Part shown: piece after piece, positions 51,698 to 60,481 of the stretch | Numbering within the stretch: the stretch's first letter is position 1 | Layout of the letters: each line of letters starts with the position of its first letter | NCBI GenBank assembly: GCA_028819845.1 | Contig: JAPPKS010000031.1 | Span: 124,001 to 188,000 of the forward strand | Reading direction: 5' to 3' | DNA from: Candidatus Poribacteria bacterium | Lineage (GTDB): Bacteria > Poribacteria > WGA-4E > PCPOR2b | DNA: 64,000 nt | Notes under the pieces: model-generated | Databases searched by the model: none | Seen by the model: the letters and a program-made list of their open reading frames with translations, nothing else | What the model was told of the DNA's origin: nothing | Program-made: the position numbers and the translations under genes

Positions 51698-52474
51698 ATG
51701 AGAACCACAGTCAGGTATCTAATGTTGGTATCGGTCGGTTTAATCCTCTTAGGACTGATATTCACCTCACACAATTACGCCCAGGTTAACCCAGATTCCT
51801 TTGCCGGGCTTTGGACCTTTGATGAAGGAGAAGGCAAAGAAGCAAAAGATTCCTCAGGCAACGGAAATGATGGGGAGTTTGTGGGCAACCCCGCGTGGGT
51901 CGAGGGGAAATTCGGCAACGCCTTACAGTTTGATGGCTCAAGTCATGTTGATTGCGGCGATTCTCGCTCGCTAGATATTGATGGCGAGGGACTAACACTA
52001 ATGGCGTGGGTAAAGCCAAACACAACACAGGGGTTGGATGGAATCATTGAAAAAGAGTGCGGCGCTAATGCCGGTTACAATCTCTATTTGGATAACGGCA
52101 AAATCCATTTCAGGATGTTTGCCGGCGGGAATGTCGCTGTAGATGCTGTCGATGGGGTTCCCAACAATTCATGGTCGCATATCGCCGCGGTCTATGACGG
52201 TTCTAAGATGAAAGTTTACATCGACGGCGAATTTAACGCGGAAAGAGATCAAAGCGGTAATATAACGACTAATGATATCAAGTTAGCTATTGGTGCAAGC
52301 AGCGAGTGCGGGCGGGGGTACGATGGCGCCATCGACGAAGTCGCTATATTAAACGTTGCCTTGTCCGAAGATGAGATTAGCGATGTTATGAAGAATAGGT
52401 TTCCAGGCGTAAACGCCGTTTCGCCCAACGAAAAACTCGCAACGACCTGGGGACGGCTAAAGGCCGATGGCTAG
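51698..52474 (+). CDS. Secreted LamG (concanavalin-A-like) domain protein
   Basis: The ATG at 51698 follows GGAGG by about 9 nt and gives 258 residues. A signal peptide (about 1-30, ending SHNYAQ) is followed by one LamG domain (about 35-235): GLWTFDEGEGKEAKDSSGNG, GNALQFDGSSHVDCGDS, LTLMAWVKPN, WSHIAAVYDGSKMKVYIDGE and YDGAIDEVAILNVALSEDEI. It ends EKLATTWGRLKADG; I recall similar LATTWG tails on LamG proteins of this lineage, but cannot check. It would bind carbohydrate or protein outside the cell. Confidence 0.87.
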   Translation: MRTTVRYLMLVSVGLILLGLIFTSHNYAQVNPDSFAGLWTFDEGEGKEAKDSSGNGNDGEFVGNPAWVEGKFGNALQFDGSSHVDCGDSRSLDIDGEGLTLMAWVKPNTTQGLDGIIEKECGANAGYNLYLDNGKIHFRMFAGGNVAVDAVDGVPNNSWSHIAAVYDGSKMKVYIDGEFNAERDQSGNITTNDIKLAIGASSECGRGYDGAIDEVAILNVALSEDEISDVMKNRFPGVNAVSPNEKLATTWGRLKADG

Positions 52475-52538
52475 AGCGGGCGAAGGGATATTTGAACATC
52501 TCAATGGCGAAATCCGCCGCTAGGAGGTTCTAATTTAG

Positions 52539-52556
52539 GGCGCGATTTTGCGCGCC
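52539..52556. repeat. Small GC-rich hairpin after the LamG gene
   Basis: ggcgcg (52539-52544) and cgcgcc (52551-52556) form a perfect 6-bp stem around attttg, 65 bp beyond the LamG stop. No T-run follows, so it is at best a factor-dependent terminator or a transcript-end stabiliser. Confidence 0.3.
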
Positions 52557-52597
52557 AGAATTCAGAGTTATCGCCGCATACTCGTCCCGAATAGTCC

Positions 52598-52735
52598 ATG
52601 AATCCGGACTCTCAAGTGTTCGTTGTTCTGAATGGGACTGCTATCCGGTTCGGAACAGCGGACACGTATTTTAAACTGGAAAGACTATCGGTTTATGAGG
52701 CGGTGCGGCGATTGAATTTCAATACAGCGAATTAG
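52598..52735 (+). CDS. Possible 45-residue small protein
   Basis: The frame encodes MNPDSQVFVVLNGTAIRF, then FKLERLSVYEAVRRLNFNTAN, with reasonable protein-like composition, and stops 7 bp before the ATG of the next PhyH gene. An in-frame stop lies just upstream, so it is not a fragment of something longer at that end. No clear ribosome-binding site. Function unknown. Confidence 0.3.
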   Translation: MNPDSQVFVVLNGTAIRFGTADTYFKLERLSVYEAVRRLNFNTAN

Positions 52736-52742
52736 AAAGACA

Positions 52743-53528
52743 ATGCTCTCGGAACAGCAAATAACCGACTTCCACACCTTCGGGTTTTTAATCATCCGTC
52801 AGTTGTTTAGTCCAGATGAGCTTCAGACCATTAACGCTGAGTTCGACTTTGCGATGGACACTTCCTACCGCCATGCACCTTTTGACGGTACGCGCCGTCA
52901 TTGGGTTACCATGGTGGGACCGCAGACTCCGTTCTTTGCCTCGTTGCTTGAAGACCCTCGATTTTGCACTGTGGCAGAGCAGCTATACGGCGAAGACGTT
53001 ATCGGCGCAGTTAGCGATGCGAACCGTTACGTTAGGGAATCAAATTGGCACCGAGATACGGGGAACAGGCATCAGTACGGCGTGAAATTTGCGTATTACC
53101 TGCAACCGGTGGGAGCGGAAAGCGGCGCACTGCGCGTCGTTCCGGGGTCGCATAAGCATCCAATTAGTGACAACCTGGCGCACTATTTTAGCCAATCTGA
53201 GTTAGGCATCCAAGACGTCCCCGCCTACGTATGCGAATCGGAACCGGGCGACGTAGTTGCATTTGACCTCCGCTGTTATCATGCGAGTTGGGGTGGTTCT
53301 AAGGACCGCCGGATGTGCACGGTGGTTTATTACAACAACCCAAAGTCTCCCGAAGAGGAAGACGCAACCCGGGTGCAAGTGGGAGGCTTTGCTACATCCG
53401 GAACCCCGGCAAGTTTTAACCGCCCGGACGATCCATTTTACGATCCGCACTGGATTGCAAACAGTGAGCGCAGCGTGAAACGCCAACGGTGGCTGGATCG
53501 CATGCGGGAGTTGGGATGCGCCATTTGA
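52743..53528 (+). CDS. PhyH family oxygenase 4
   Basis: This 261-residue Fe(II)/2-oxoglutarate oxygenase has ligands in SNWHRDTGNRH (H-x-D, near residue 99) and RCYHASWGGSKDRRMCTV (distal His, then Arg). SGALRVVPGSHKHP is the central block. The N-terminus FHTFGFLIIRQLFSPDELQT is typical of the family. Its stop converges with oxygenase 5, 72 bp away. It is less similar to copies 1, 2 and 5 than they are to each other. Substrate unknown. Confidence 0.87.
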   Translation: MLSEQQITDFHTFGFLIIRQLFSPDELQTINAEFDFAMDTSYRHAPFDGTRRHWVTMVGPQTPFFASLLEDPRFCTVAEQLYGEDVIGAVSDANRYVRESNWHRDTGNRHQYGVKFAYYLQPVGAESGALRVVPGSHKHPISDNLAHYFSQSELGIQDVPAYVCESEPGDVVAFDLRCYHASWGGSKDRRMCTVVYYNNPKSPEEEDATRVQVGGFATSGTPASFNRPDDPFYDPHWIANSERSVKRQRWLDRMRELGCAI

Positions 53529-53600
53529 AAGATATTCCATTTATTTGTGCGGAAATTCTTGCCTAAGTCCTCGTTCATTACGTCCAACCGGAAAAACTGC

Positions 53601-54365
53601 TTACCCTGCGTCGTAACATGCCTCCTTCAGAAAAGTTAACATCTGCAACCGCTTTGGTGTTGCGTCCTCAAACAGCTCGCGGGTATAGTAGGTCCAACCG
53701 TGCGATGCATCATGATGGTAGAGCCATTTGATATACTCCTCCTCTTCCCGGGTCTGCGGATTCTGGACATAGTTAATGTAAACGCCTTTTCGAGGCGTTT
53801 CGCTAAACGCGGCGTGATAGCACTTTACGTTAAATACTACAGCGTCCCCTGGATCAGACTCAATTGGATAGGCGCCCGGCACATCTTTACCTAACGGCAG
53901 GACAGACTCGCCATACTTCTGCATCCGTTCTCGATACGGCAAAAATTGGCTGCCCGGAAGCACGCATAGACAACCGGTATTCGCCCGAACGGGATTGAGA
54001 AAAAGCACAACTTTGAGATGAGTCTGCCCCTCCGGCGCCACCGAGTCGTGGTGCCAACGCGTCCCGCCAAAGTGATGAATCCCCTCTGAGACAGTAAAAA
54101 CGAAGTCTTTCCCTAGCAGTTCTTCCACAACTTCGTGGATGTTGTGATGATCGAGGAGTCGATGGTACACCGCTGGGTTGTGACGGTAGAACGGTACGAC
54201 CTGCTGTCGCCGCGGCGCATGCTGCCAGGGCACACCTCCGTTTGCCGCCGTCATCGTTTCATCGAACGCATCAATGAATGTGTTCATTTCTTCGGGCGGG
54301 ATGAGGTTTGTCAAACGGAGAAATCCGAGAGTTTCAAATTGATGTTTTTGTGCATCGGTAAGCAT
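53601..54365 (-). CDS. PhyH family oxygenase 5
   Basis: The protein has 254 residues; GGAGGT lies 6 nt before the ATG. Ligands are in RWHHDSVAPEGQ and KCYHAAFSETPRKGVYI; TGCLCVLPGSQFLPYRERM matches the block of oxygenases 1 and 2 with Gln for the last His. The C-terminal YIKWLYHHDASHGWTYYTRE parallels their FDWLMGFLNGETNGW segment. It is therefore a third member of that subgroup, 9 kb away. The 2-oxoglutarate Arg position reads PRKG rather than PGRR, which is worth noting but Arg is still present. Confidence 0.87.
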   Translation of the reverse strand: MLTDAQKHQFETLGFLRLTNLIPPEEMNTFIDAFDETMTAANGGVPWQHAPRRQQVVPFYRHNPAVYHRLLDHHNIHEVVEELLGKDFVFTVSEGIHHFGGTRWHHDSVAPEGQTHLKVVLFLNPVRANTGCLCVLPGSQFLPYRERMQKYGESVLPLGKDVPGAYPIESDPGDAVVFNVKCYHAAFSETPRKGVYINYVQNPQTREEEEYIKWLYHHDASHGWTYYTRELFEDATPKRLQMLTFLKEACYDAG

Positions 54366-54440
54366 GTTGTACCTCCCGTGGAAGCGATGTGGAAAATGTA
54401 CGTCGAGCTAACAACCTGTTTGCCGTTGTGCCGCTAATCA

Positions 54441-55409
54441 TTAATCAATTCGATAAAGCGGCGCGAGTCCTTGCGCGAGGCGGTCGACATTTTCGGCCGC
54501 GCACGCTGCACGCTTTAGAGACGTTTGGTACGTGACCCCTGCGATATGCGGAGTCACAACGACGTTGGGGAGCTGGAACACGGGAAGATTCGGATCGGGC
54601 GGTTCTTGAGCGAATACATCAAGACCTGCACCGCCGAGTTTGCCATTGGAAAGCGCCTGATGCAGCGCGGACTCGTCCACTAGTGCGCCGCGGGCGACAT
54701 TAATGAGACACGCCGTGGATTTCATCAGGGCGATGCGGCGAGCATCCATAATGCGGCGTGTTGCCGGGTTTAAGTGAAGATGCAGTGAGAGAAAATCGCT
54801 TTCGGATACCACATCGTCCAAATCAGCGGGAGTTCCCATCAAATTGGGTTTTATCTCCCGAAGAATTTCCGGCTCGATGGTTCGGACATCAATTGCCAAG
54901 ATGCGCATTCCAAAAGCCTTTGCTCGCCGTGCGAGTTCCTGTCCACTGGCGCCAAAACCGATAACCCCTAAATTCAGCCCGTTAAGCTCTCGCCCCACGG
55001 CTTCGTTAAAGACTCCAGACTCAAAATTTGAAGCGGCTTGGGGGTATTTATGTGCGAGCATCAAGATAAACATGAATGCGGTTTCAGCCAATGCGACGCT
55101 GCTAAATTGGCCTGGGCAGTTGGCAACGGCAATACGCCGCGTACGGATGTAATCCAGATCGAAATGGTCAAATCCCGTACCTAAAATTTGCCACAAACGA
55201 GCATTCGTTGCAGCGTCCATCATTTCGCGAGTGCCAACGCTTCCTCCGTGATCGATAACTACGTCCACGCCGCCGAACTGGGGAACAATAGGGTGGGACT
55301 CGTCAAAGACGGATAGGTCGTGACGGCCGCCTATGGCTTGGATAACATCATCACACCACGGATGAAAAAGCCGCGTTAGCGGTAGCAGGAGCACTTTTTG
55401 GCGAGGCAT
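54441..55409 (-). CDS. D-isomer-specific 2-hydroxyacid dehydrogenase
   Basis: The protein has 322 residues. NAD-binding domain: LGVIGFGASGQELARRA (about 146-162). Catalytic residues: Arg in INVARGALVDESALHQAL, Glu in the DVFAQEPPDPN region, and His in VVTPHIAGVTYQTS. The substrate domain has GTGFDHFDLDYIRTRRIAVANCPG. It interconverts a 2-keto acid and D-2-hydroxy acid (glyoxylate, hydroxypyruvate or phosphoglycerate types). The ATG has little Shine-Dalgarno support. It lies 75 bp downstream of nothing on its strand and 75 bp from the PhyH 5 start. Confidence 0.88.
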   Translation of the reverse strand: MPRQKVLLLPLTRLFHPWCDDVIQAIGGRHDLSVFDESHPIVPQFGGVDVVIDHGGSVGTREMMDAATNARLWQILGTGFDHFDLDYIRTRRIAVANCPGQFSSVALAETAFMFILMLAHKYPQAASNFESGVFNEAVGRELNGLNLGVIGFGASGQELARRAKAFGMRILAIDVRTIEPEILREIKPNLMGTPADLDDVVSESDFLSLHLHLNPATRRIMDARRIALMKSTACLINVARGALVDESALHQALSNGKLGGAGLDVFAQEPPDPNLPVFQLPNVVVTPHIAGVTYQTSLKRAACAAENVDRLAQGLAPLYRID

Positions 55410-55714
55410 AATTTACGTTATGTTGCTGTTTGGTCGTGGTCTACTAACGGTCACTTGATACAAGCGTATCAAAACAACATTCCTTCTGAAATTTATCACT
55501 AATTCTACCAAATGCAAGAATGGATTCTCAAGAAAATTGCGGTGATGGTTCGAACTAAAGATGCCAACTGTACAGTTCACATTCTGGTGATTGTTATCGC
55601 ATGAAGCGTAGATGATTTCTACCACGGCCTCGCCGCAAAGACTAACTGGATAAAATCGGTTTGCCGTTATTGGCATTTCGGCATAATCACAAATGTATCG
55701 AACAGCGTTTTGTA

Positions 55715-55743
55715 TTGACTGAGCGGATCGACAGCAGTATTAT
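55715..55743 (+). promoter_or_regulatory. Promoter of membrane protein paralogue 3
   Basis: TTGACT (55715-55720), 17 nt, TATTAT (55738-55743). A 7-bp perfect inverted repeat in the leader, CGTTAAA (55795-55801) and TTTAACG (55822-55828), could be an operator. Nothing else is seen in the gene-free stretch 55410-55880. Confidence 0.5.
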
Positions 55744-55880
55744 AGCGCTGAACCAAATTTATTACTAAGGAATCCTCACGTATTTAATTCGGGGCGTTAA
55801 ATCTCTATGGCAATTCCTGGGTTTAACGACAGTTCTACTCGTTTCCTCAAATTTGCGCGTACTTGAAAATCATAGTTTAA

Positions 55881-57770
55881 ATGAAATCGAGCAAACCGGA
55901 CATTACTTTCAAATCCATCGTCATCGGACTAATACTGGTTGGATTAAATGCCTACTGGATAAGCGTAGCCAGCCAACTCTGGGGTTCACACCCAAACCTA
56001 ATGACACCCTTTTCGAACGTCATTTTTAGCCTCGTCCCTTTTATTTTGCTCAACTTTTTGTTTTCCCGCGTGTCCCGAAAAACACTGTTTTCCCGCTCGG
56101 AACTATTAGTGATGTACGTTATGGCTACCATGGTGACCACGGTGTCCGGGCACGCCTTCATAGAGGTCCTGATATCCGCGATGGGGCATCCGTTTTGGTT
56201 CGCTTCGCCTGAAAACGAGTGGGAACAACTCTTCTGGCGGTTTGTTCCGTCTTGGTTCACAGTGCAAGACCTTACCGTAGTCAGAGGATACATTGTGGGC
56301 GAATCTTCTATTTTTATCGGCAAACATATCCGGGCTTGGCTTCTCCCTGTCGGGGCATGGTCGGTGTTTATCTTTGTTCTGTTGCTTGCCCTGTTGTGCA
56401 TGAACGTTATTCTTCGAAAGCAATGGACAGAGCGGGAAAAACTCAGCTATCCATTGATTGAGCTGCCGCTGGCAATCACCCAAGACAACTTTCGATTCTT
56501 CCGTTCTAAGATAATGTGGGTAGGTTTTAGCATAGCCGCGGGGATTCGAACACTCAACGGACTCAATAGCCTATATCCCATAGTCCCTGCAGTTCCAACG
56601 GGTTACGCTGTCGGGGGCTTTTCCATGGAGCCGTGGAGCGCCGTTGGTTACACGTCGTTTTCTTTCAATTTGTCGATGCTGGGCCTAACCTATTTCATGC
56701 CGTTGGACTTGCTATTTTCCTGTTGGTTCTTTTATTGGCTTGGCAAAGCAGAACACGTCGTCGCGGGAATTTATGGCTGGCGCGAACTCCATCTCAACGA
56801 GCGATCCGCGGGCAGTTGGGTCGGAATGGGCTTAATCGCCATTTGGATTGGGCGCCGATATCTTATCTCCGTCGTCAAACAAACCGCCGGATGGGGTTCC
56901 CAACTGGACGAATCGCGAGAACCGATGCGTTACCGCACCGCCGTTGTCTTGCTACTGTTGAGTTTCGTGTTTCTATTTCTCTTTTGCTATCAAGCCGGCA
57001 TGTCGCCGTGGGCAATCGCCGCATTTTATTTCTTATTCTTTGTGATGGCGCTTGGACTGACGCGCGTTAGGGCAGAATTAGGGCCGCCGTACCATGAGGT
57101 GATTTTCGTCAATCCTCGGCAAGTGATGACTGAAGTTTTCGGTTCAAAGCGCTTGGGAGGACCCAACCTCGTCGTATTGACATTTCTTTACGCCTTCAAT
57201 CGATGCAACCGTTCTCATCCGATGCCAAACCAACTAGAATCGCTAAAAATTGGCGAGCAGTCGGGCATGAATCCCTCCAAATTGGTGTTTGCCATGATTC
57301 TGGCGATCGGCGTCGGCACAGTGGCAACGTTTGCGGCTTACTATCAAATTGGATACGAACATGGGTTATCCGGCAGAGGGTATCTCGATTATTTGGGTTG
57401 GGAATGTTTCAACCCGCTTCAGTCGTGGCTGCAATTTCCAAGCGTAACGAACTGGACTAGCGTTGGTTTTATGTCCGGTGGATTCGGATTCGTGTTGTTA
57501 CTGATGGCGATGCGCCGGGCATTCTTCTGGTGGCCATTCCATCCGGCGGGATACGTCTTGCTTGGCGGTACATGGGGAGGGATGATCTATTTTTGGTTTC
57601 CACTTTTCGTCAGTTGGACGATTAAAGCGCTGATACTGCGATACGGCGGGATTGGTTCCTACCGAAAAGCGGCGCCGCTGTTTTTGGGATTGGTGTTGGG
57701 TGACAAGGTGTTATGGGGAGCATGGAGCATTGCCAGCTACCTGTTGAATACGAAAATATCCATGGTGTAG
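55881..57770 (+). CDS. DUF6785/DUF6784-type polytopic membrane protein, paralogue 3
   Basis: This 629-residue multi-helix inner-membrane protein has the same motif series as paralogues 1 and 2: PENEWEQLFWRFVPSW, RKQWTEREKLSYPLIELP, EPWSAVGYTSF, TRVRAELGPPYHE, FHPAGYVLLGGTW and IKALILRYGGIGSYRK. Spacing between motifs is conserved, so all three are complete. It has its own promoter (55715-55743). It lies at the end of the catabolic region next to a 2-hydroxyacid dehydrogenase; import of a substrate for these enzymes is possible. Function unknown. Confidence 0.8.
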   Translation: MKSSKPDITFKSIVIGLILVGLNAYWISVASQLWGSHPNLMTPFSNVIFSLVPFILLNFLFSRVSRKTLFSRSELLVMYVMATMVTTVSGHAFIEVLISAMGHPFWFASPENEWEQLFWRFVPSWFTVQDLTVVRGYIVGESSIFIGKHIRAWLLPVGAWSVFIFVLLLALLCMNVILRKQWTEREKLSYPLIELPLAITQDNFRFFRSKIMWVGFSIAAGIRTLNGLNSLYPIVPAVPTGYAVGGFSMEPWSAVGYTSFSFNLSMLGLTYFMPLDLLFSCWFFYWLGKAEHVVAGIYGWRELHLNERSAGSWVGMGLIAIWIGRRYLISVVKQTAGWGSQLDESREPMRYRTAVVLLLLSFVFLFLFCYQAGMSPWAIAAFYFLFFVMALGLTRVRAELGPPYHEVIFVNPRQVMTEVFGSKRLGGPNLVVLTFLYAFNRCNRSHPMPNQLESLKIGEQSGMNPSKLVFAMILAIGVGTVATFAAYYQIGYEHGLSGRGYLDYLGWECFNPLQSWLQFPSVTNWTSVGFMSGGFGFVLLLMAMRRAFFWWPFHPAGYVLLGGTWGGMIYFWFPLFVSWTIKALILRYGGIGSYRKAAPLFLGLVLGDKVLWGAWSIASYLLNTKISMV

Positions 57771-57813
57771 TAACGTAAGTCGAATAATTTCCCAAATTCT
57801 ATAGCCGCAGACC

Positions 57814-59211
57814 TTACAGCAACCGTTGTGTCCGCCTTTCCCACTCGTCACAAGTCGCATGGGTGCGTTGAACAGATGCCCCGATATACGTTGTCGAATC
57901 TCGAAGGACCTCCCGTTGCTTTTCAGTCAGCTTATCAAGGAAAGGGTGCAGTGCTTCGTCCTCCCAGAGAAGGTCGTTCAAGGCTCGCCCTGTCCGATGG
58001 ACCTCAGCCACTAGTTTGCGGGTGTGATTGTAGGCATCGGGGAATCCGTGATACGCCATCAAGAGGTATATCGGCTCGGCGACGGTATCGCCGGCACTCA
58101 TCGCCAGATTTTGACGCATGTTATCCGACTTCACGTCCATTTCGTTCAACGCCCGCTGCAATCTATAAATGGTGTAGTCAAATGCCGTGAACAACTCCAT
58201 CAAGAAGCGGCTTGAAGCGGAGTTAGTCAAGTCCCGTTGATGTTCCAAGATTCCATCCATAAATACGGTCGTCATGCGAGGCATGAAAGCTTTCCAAAGA
58301 CTTTTGATAGTCTCAAAATCTTCCGGGTTGAGTTTGTGAGGCATCGTCGATGAGCCGACTAGCTGTGTGTCGTACTTTTTGCTAATCTCAGCAATCTCTG
58401 TACGGTAGAGATGACGTATATCGTCGGCAAAATTTGCAAGGATTGTGTAAGCGGACATGATTGCATACGCCAAATCTGCCAGAAATTCAGGCTCTATACA
58501 TTGTGTGGAAGTGTGGGTGTCGGAGGCTTTCAAACCGAGTTGCTCTAGTAAATCGACTTCGATTTGTTCAGGTTGTTCCGTAATCATTGAAAGCCCGTTG
58601 AAGGCGCCGACCGCACCCGAAAACTGTCCGCGGAGATTTCGGCATGCTGCATCTATCAGTTCGATTCGATTCCCAATGCGGCTGACATAGAGCGAAAGCG
58701 CGTACCCGAAAGTAATGGGCTCTGCGTGTTGGCCATGCGTTCGCCCAATTTGCACGGTTTCCGCATGTTCACGCGCCAACTGAATTAACCGGCTTTCGAG
58801 CGCGATGAGATCAGGAAGGATGACTTTCCGCGTCAGATCTTTGTAACGCAACGCGGAAGCCGTATCGAGAATGTCCGCCGAGGTGGCAAAGAGATGCACG
58901 TACGGGCGCGATTCGGGACTGATTTTTCTTTGAATGACGTTGACGAGTGAGCGGATGTTGTGGCGAATTCGCGCCTGTTCTTCGTAGACCTCCGTTGCCG
59001 TTACTTCCGACACCGCGCGCTCGACGTCATCGGCGATTTTGTGCGAGCAGACACCATGCTTGGCAAGCGTCCGCACCAGTGCGGCTTCAACTTTCGCTTG
59101 ATATTTGACGTAGCCTGCTTCAGAGACGTAAGGCAGCAGCCTCTTCATAAAGGCTTCGCTGCCGCCGTAATATCTGAAATCAAGCGGGCTGACTGCTTCG
59201 TACAGTTCCAT
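57814..59211 (-). CDS. purB: Adenylosuccinate lyase
   Basis: This 465-residue enzyme of the fumarase/aspartase superfamily has VQIGRTHGQHAEPITFGYALSL-type segments (GRTHGQHAEPITFG, about 154-167, with the catalytic His), and the superfamily signature GSSTMPHKLNPEDFE (about 281-295, catalytic Ser loop). It cleaves adenylosuccinate to AMP and SAICAR to AICAR, releasing fumarate. Length and motif spacing are normal for PurB. AGGAG precedes the ATG by about 12 nt. purL is in the same window but 27 kb away, so purine genes are scattered. Confidence 0.93.
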   Translation of the reverse strand: MELYEAVSPLDFRYYGGSEAFMKRLLPYVSEAGYVKYQAKVEAALVRTLAKHGVCSHKIADDVERAVSEVTATEVYEEQARIRHNIRSLVNVIQRKISPESRPYVHLFATSADILDTASALRYKDLTRKVILPDLIALESRLIQLAREHAETVQIGRTHGQHAEPITFGYALSLYVSRIGNRIELIDAACRNLRGQFSGAVGAFNGLSMITEQPEQIEVDLLEQLGLKASDTHTSTQCIEPEFLADLAYAIMSAYTILANFADDIRHLYRTEIAEISKKYDTQLVGSSTMPHKLNPEDFETIKSLWKAFMPRMTTVFMDGILEHQRDLTNSASSRFLMELFTAFDYTIYRLQRALNEMDVKSDNMRQNLAMSAGDTVAEPIYLLMAYHGFPDAYNHTRKLVAEVHRTGRALNDLLWEDEALHPFLDKLTEKQREVLRDSTTYIGASVQRTHATCDEWERRTQRLL

Positions 59212-59250
59212 ATAATTTTCGCTCCTAATAAGAAGACTCTATTCGGCGGT

Positions 59251-60288
59251 TTAACAATAATCGTTAAAACAGCCAGCGTGCGCCGTGTCATGAACAAAAA
59301 CCCCAGCTCTTGCAGCGGCCTCAATCGCCTTTTGGGGGTCAACAACCGTGGGACCGTTGCGTTTGAACCGAACGCGTACGCCTGCTCCCGGTTTCACCTC
59401 AATTTCGCGTTCACCGTCAAGCGCGAGCACACATGCCTTTTGACGACGGAGCACAACCTCGTCATGGGCAGACAAAAGTCGGTGTTCAGCGAGGCTCACA
59501 CGGCGAATAACGCCAGGCGCTATCGGGGCCAGCACCTCCCGTCCTCCCGGTGCCATTCGGAGATAAAGACCGTGCTCGGAAGAACCGTTTTTGCCTAAAA
59601 TGTGCGCACCGATAGAAGAAAGTCCAATTGTGCCTGCTTGGGTACGAGTCGATATAACCGCTTTTATTTTGGACGCATCCCAGATAGCGCCGGAGGCAAC
59701 GAACTGCTCATCGTAGATAGCGGCATCTACCAGAGCGATTTCATCCGGCGAATCAGTGACCCGTACTTGGTCCGGATCTTCACAATAGATATCGAGCCGC
59801 GGTACTTGGTTTACCGCCTCGTCTGCCAAGCCGCACGCGACCAAGCCCGCTGCGATGCCGGCGACGGTACCTTCAATCATCGTTGGGAAGACGTTGTTGG
59901 TCCCCGTGGAAATCGGCATGAGGGGAACGTCCTCGCAAGCTTTTGCCACACTGCGGTTGGTACCATCCCCGCCCAACGTGACGATGCAATTGACATTGTG
60001 CGCCACCATGTACGCCGATGCCTGCGTCGAATCCTTACTAGTGCTAGTTACCGGCAAGGGCAGGACGGAAGAGTCAAACCGCAAGTCTAGCCCATCAAGG
60101 GCTTTCTCCCCAATGCAGAACGAATCTGGCATTATCAAAACTCGTTTGACGCCAGTCGCGTCCAACCCTAACAGCAACCGACGGACAATATTGACCTTCT
60201 CATTATTGTTGAATACCGTTCCATGCGCCACGAGTCGGCGGATGTCTTTGCCCGATGCCGGGTTAGCGATGATGCCAACGCTGTTCAT
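59251..60288 (-). CDS. ATP-NAD kinase-like (AcoX-type) protein
   Basis: The start at 60288 (MNSVGIIANPASGKDIRRLVAHG) gives 345 residues. An upstream in-frame ATG at 60327 lies inside a repeat, so it is rejected. NAD-kinase fold motifs: GIIANPASGKD (5-15), CIVTLGGDGTNR (about 101-112, the GGDGT diphosphate motif) and MPISTGTNNVFP (about 121-132). The C-terminal beta domain has EHGLYLRMAPGG. Long NAD-kinase relatives of this kind (AcoX) are known beside acetoin and other catabolic genes. It may phosphorylate NAD or another small substrate. It is 39 bp upstream of purB on the same strand. Confidence 0.82.
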   Translation of the reverse strand: MNSVGIIANPASGKDIRRLVAHGTVFNNNEKVNIVRRLLLGLDATGVKRVLIMPDSFCIGEKALDGLDLRFDSSVLPLPVTSTSKDSTQASAYMVAHNVNCIVTLGGDGTNRSVAKACEDVPLMPISTGTNNVFPTMIEGTVAGIAAGLVACGLADEAVNQVPRLDIYCEDPDQVRVTDSPDEIALVDAAIYDEQFVASGAIWDASKIKAVISTRTQAGTIGLSSIGAHILGKNGSSEHGLYLRMAPGGREVLAPIAPGVIRRVSLAEHRLLSAHDEVVLRRQKACVLALDGEREIEVKPGAGVRVRFKRNGPTVVDPQKAIEAAARAGVFVHDTAHAGCFNDYC

Positions 60289-60322
60289 TCTAGTGATAGA
60301 TATTCCGTCACAAGTAAGGTGG

Positions 60323-60453
60323 GACATCCGTGTGCGAACAATCGGGGCTAGGAAGCCCCGCCCACAGACTTGGAGTACACCGTCAGATGTAGGACGGACA
60401 TCCCTGTTCCGAGAATTGTGGCTAGAGAGCCCCGCCTACGCATTTGGGGTGTG
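60323..60453. repeat. Two 74-bp-spaced direct repeats containing palindromes
   Basis: A unit starting gacatcc at 60323 recurs at 60397 with several mismatches (period 74 bp). Each unit contains a palindrome: CGGGGCT-AGGA-AGCCCCG (60343-60360, perfect) and GGCT-AGAG-AGCC (60420-60431). Read on the minus strand the unit contains gtaggcggggctctctagcc. Probably an interspersed REP-like family. It fills the gap between the NAD-kinase-like gene and the next gene. Confidence 0.6.
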
Positions 60454-60481
60454 CACGAGATTAGAGCGCGGTTCGCGCCTT

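Noticed and set aside
55413-55676. An 87-codon minus-strand frame in the gap before paralogue 3
   Set aside because: No ribosome-binding site, no protein-like pattern, and the strong promoter in the gap points the other way. Treated as non-coding.
60289-60327. Upstream ATG at 60327 for the NAD-kinase-like gene
   Set aside because: It lies in a repeat unit and adds residues not expected for the family; the ATG at 60288 starts right at the fold.
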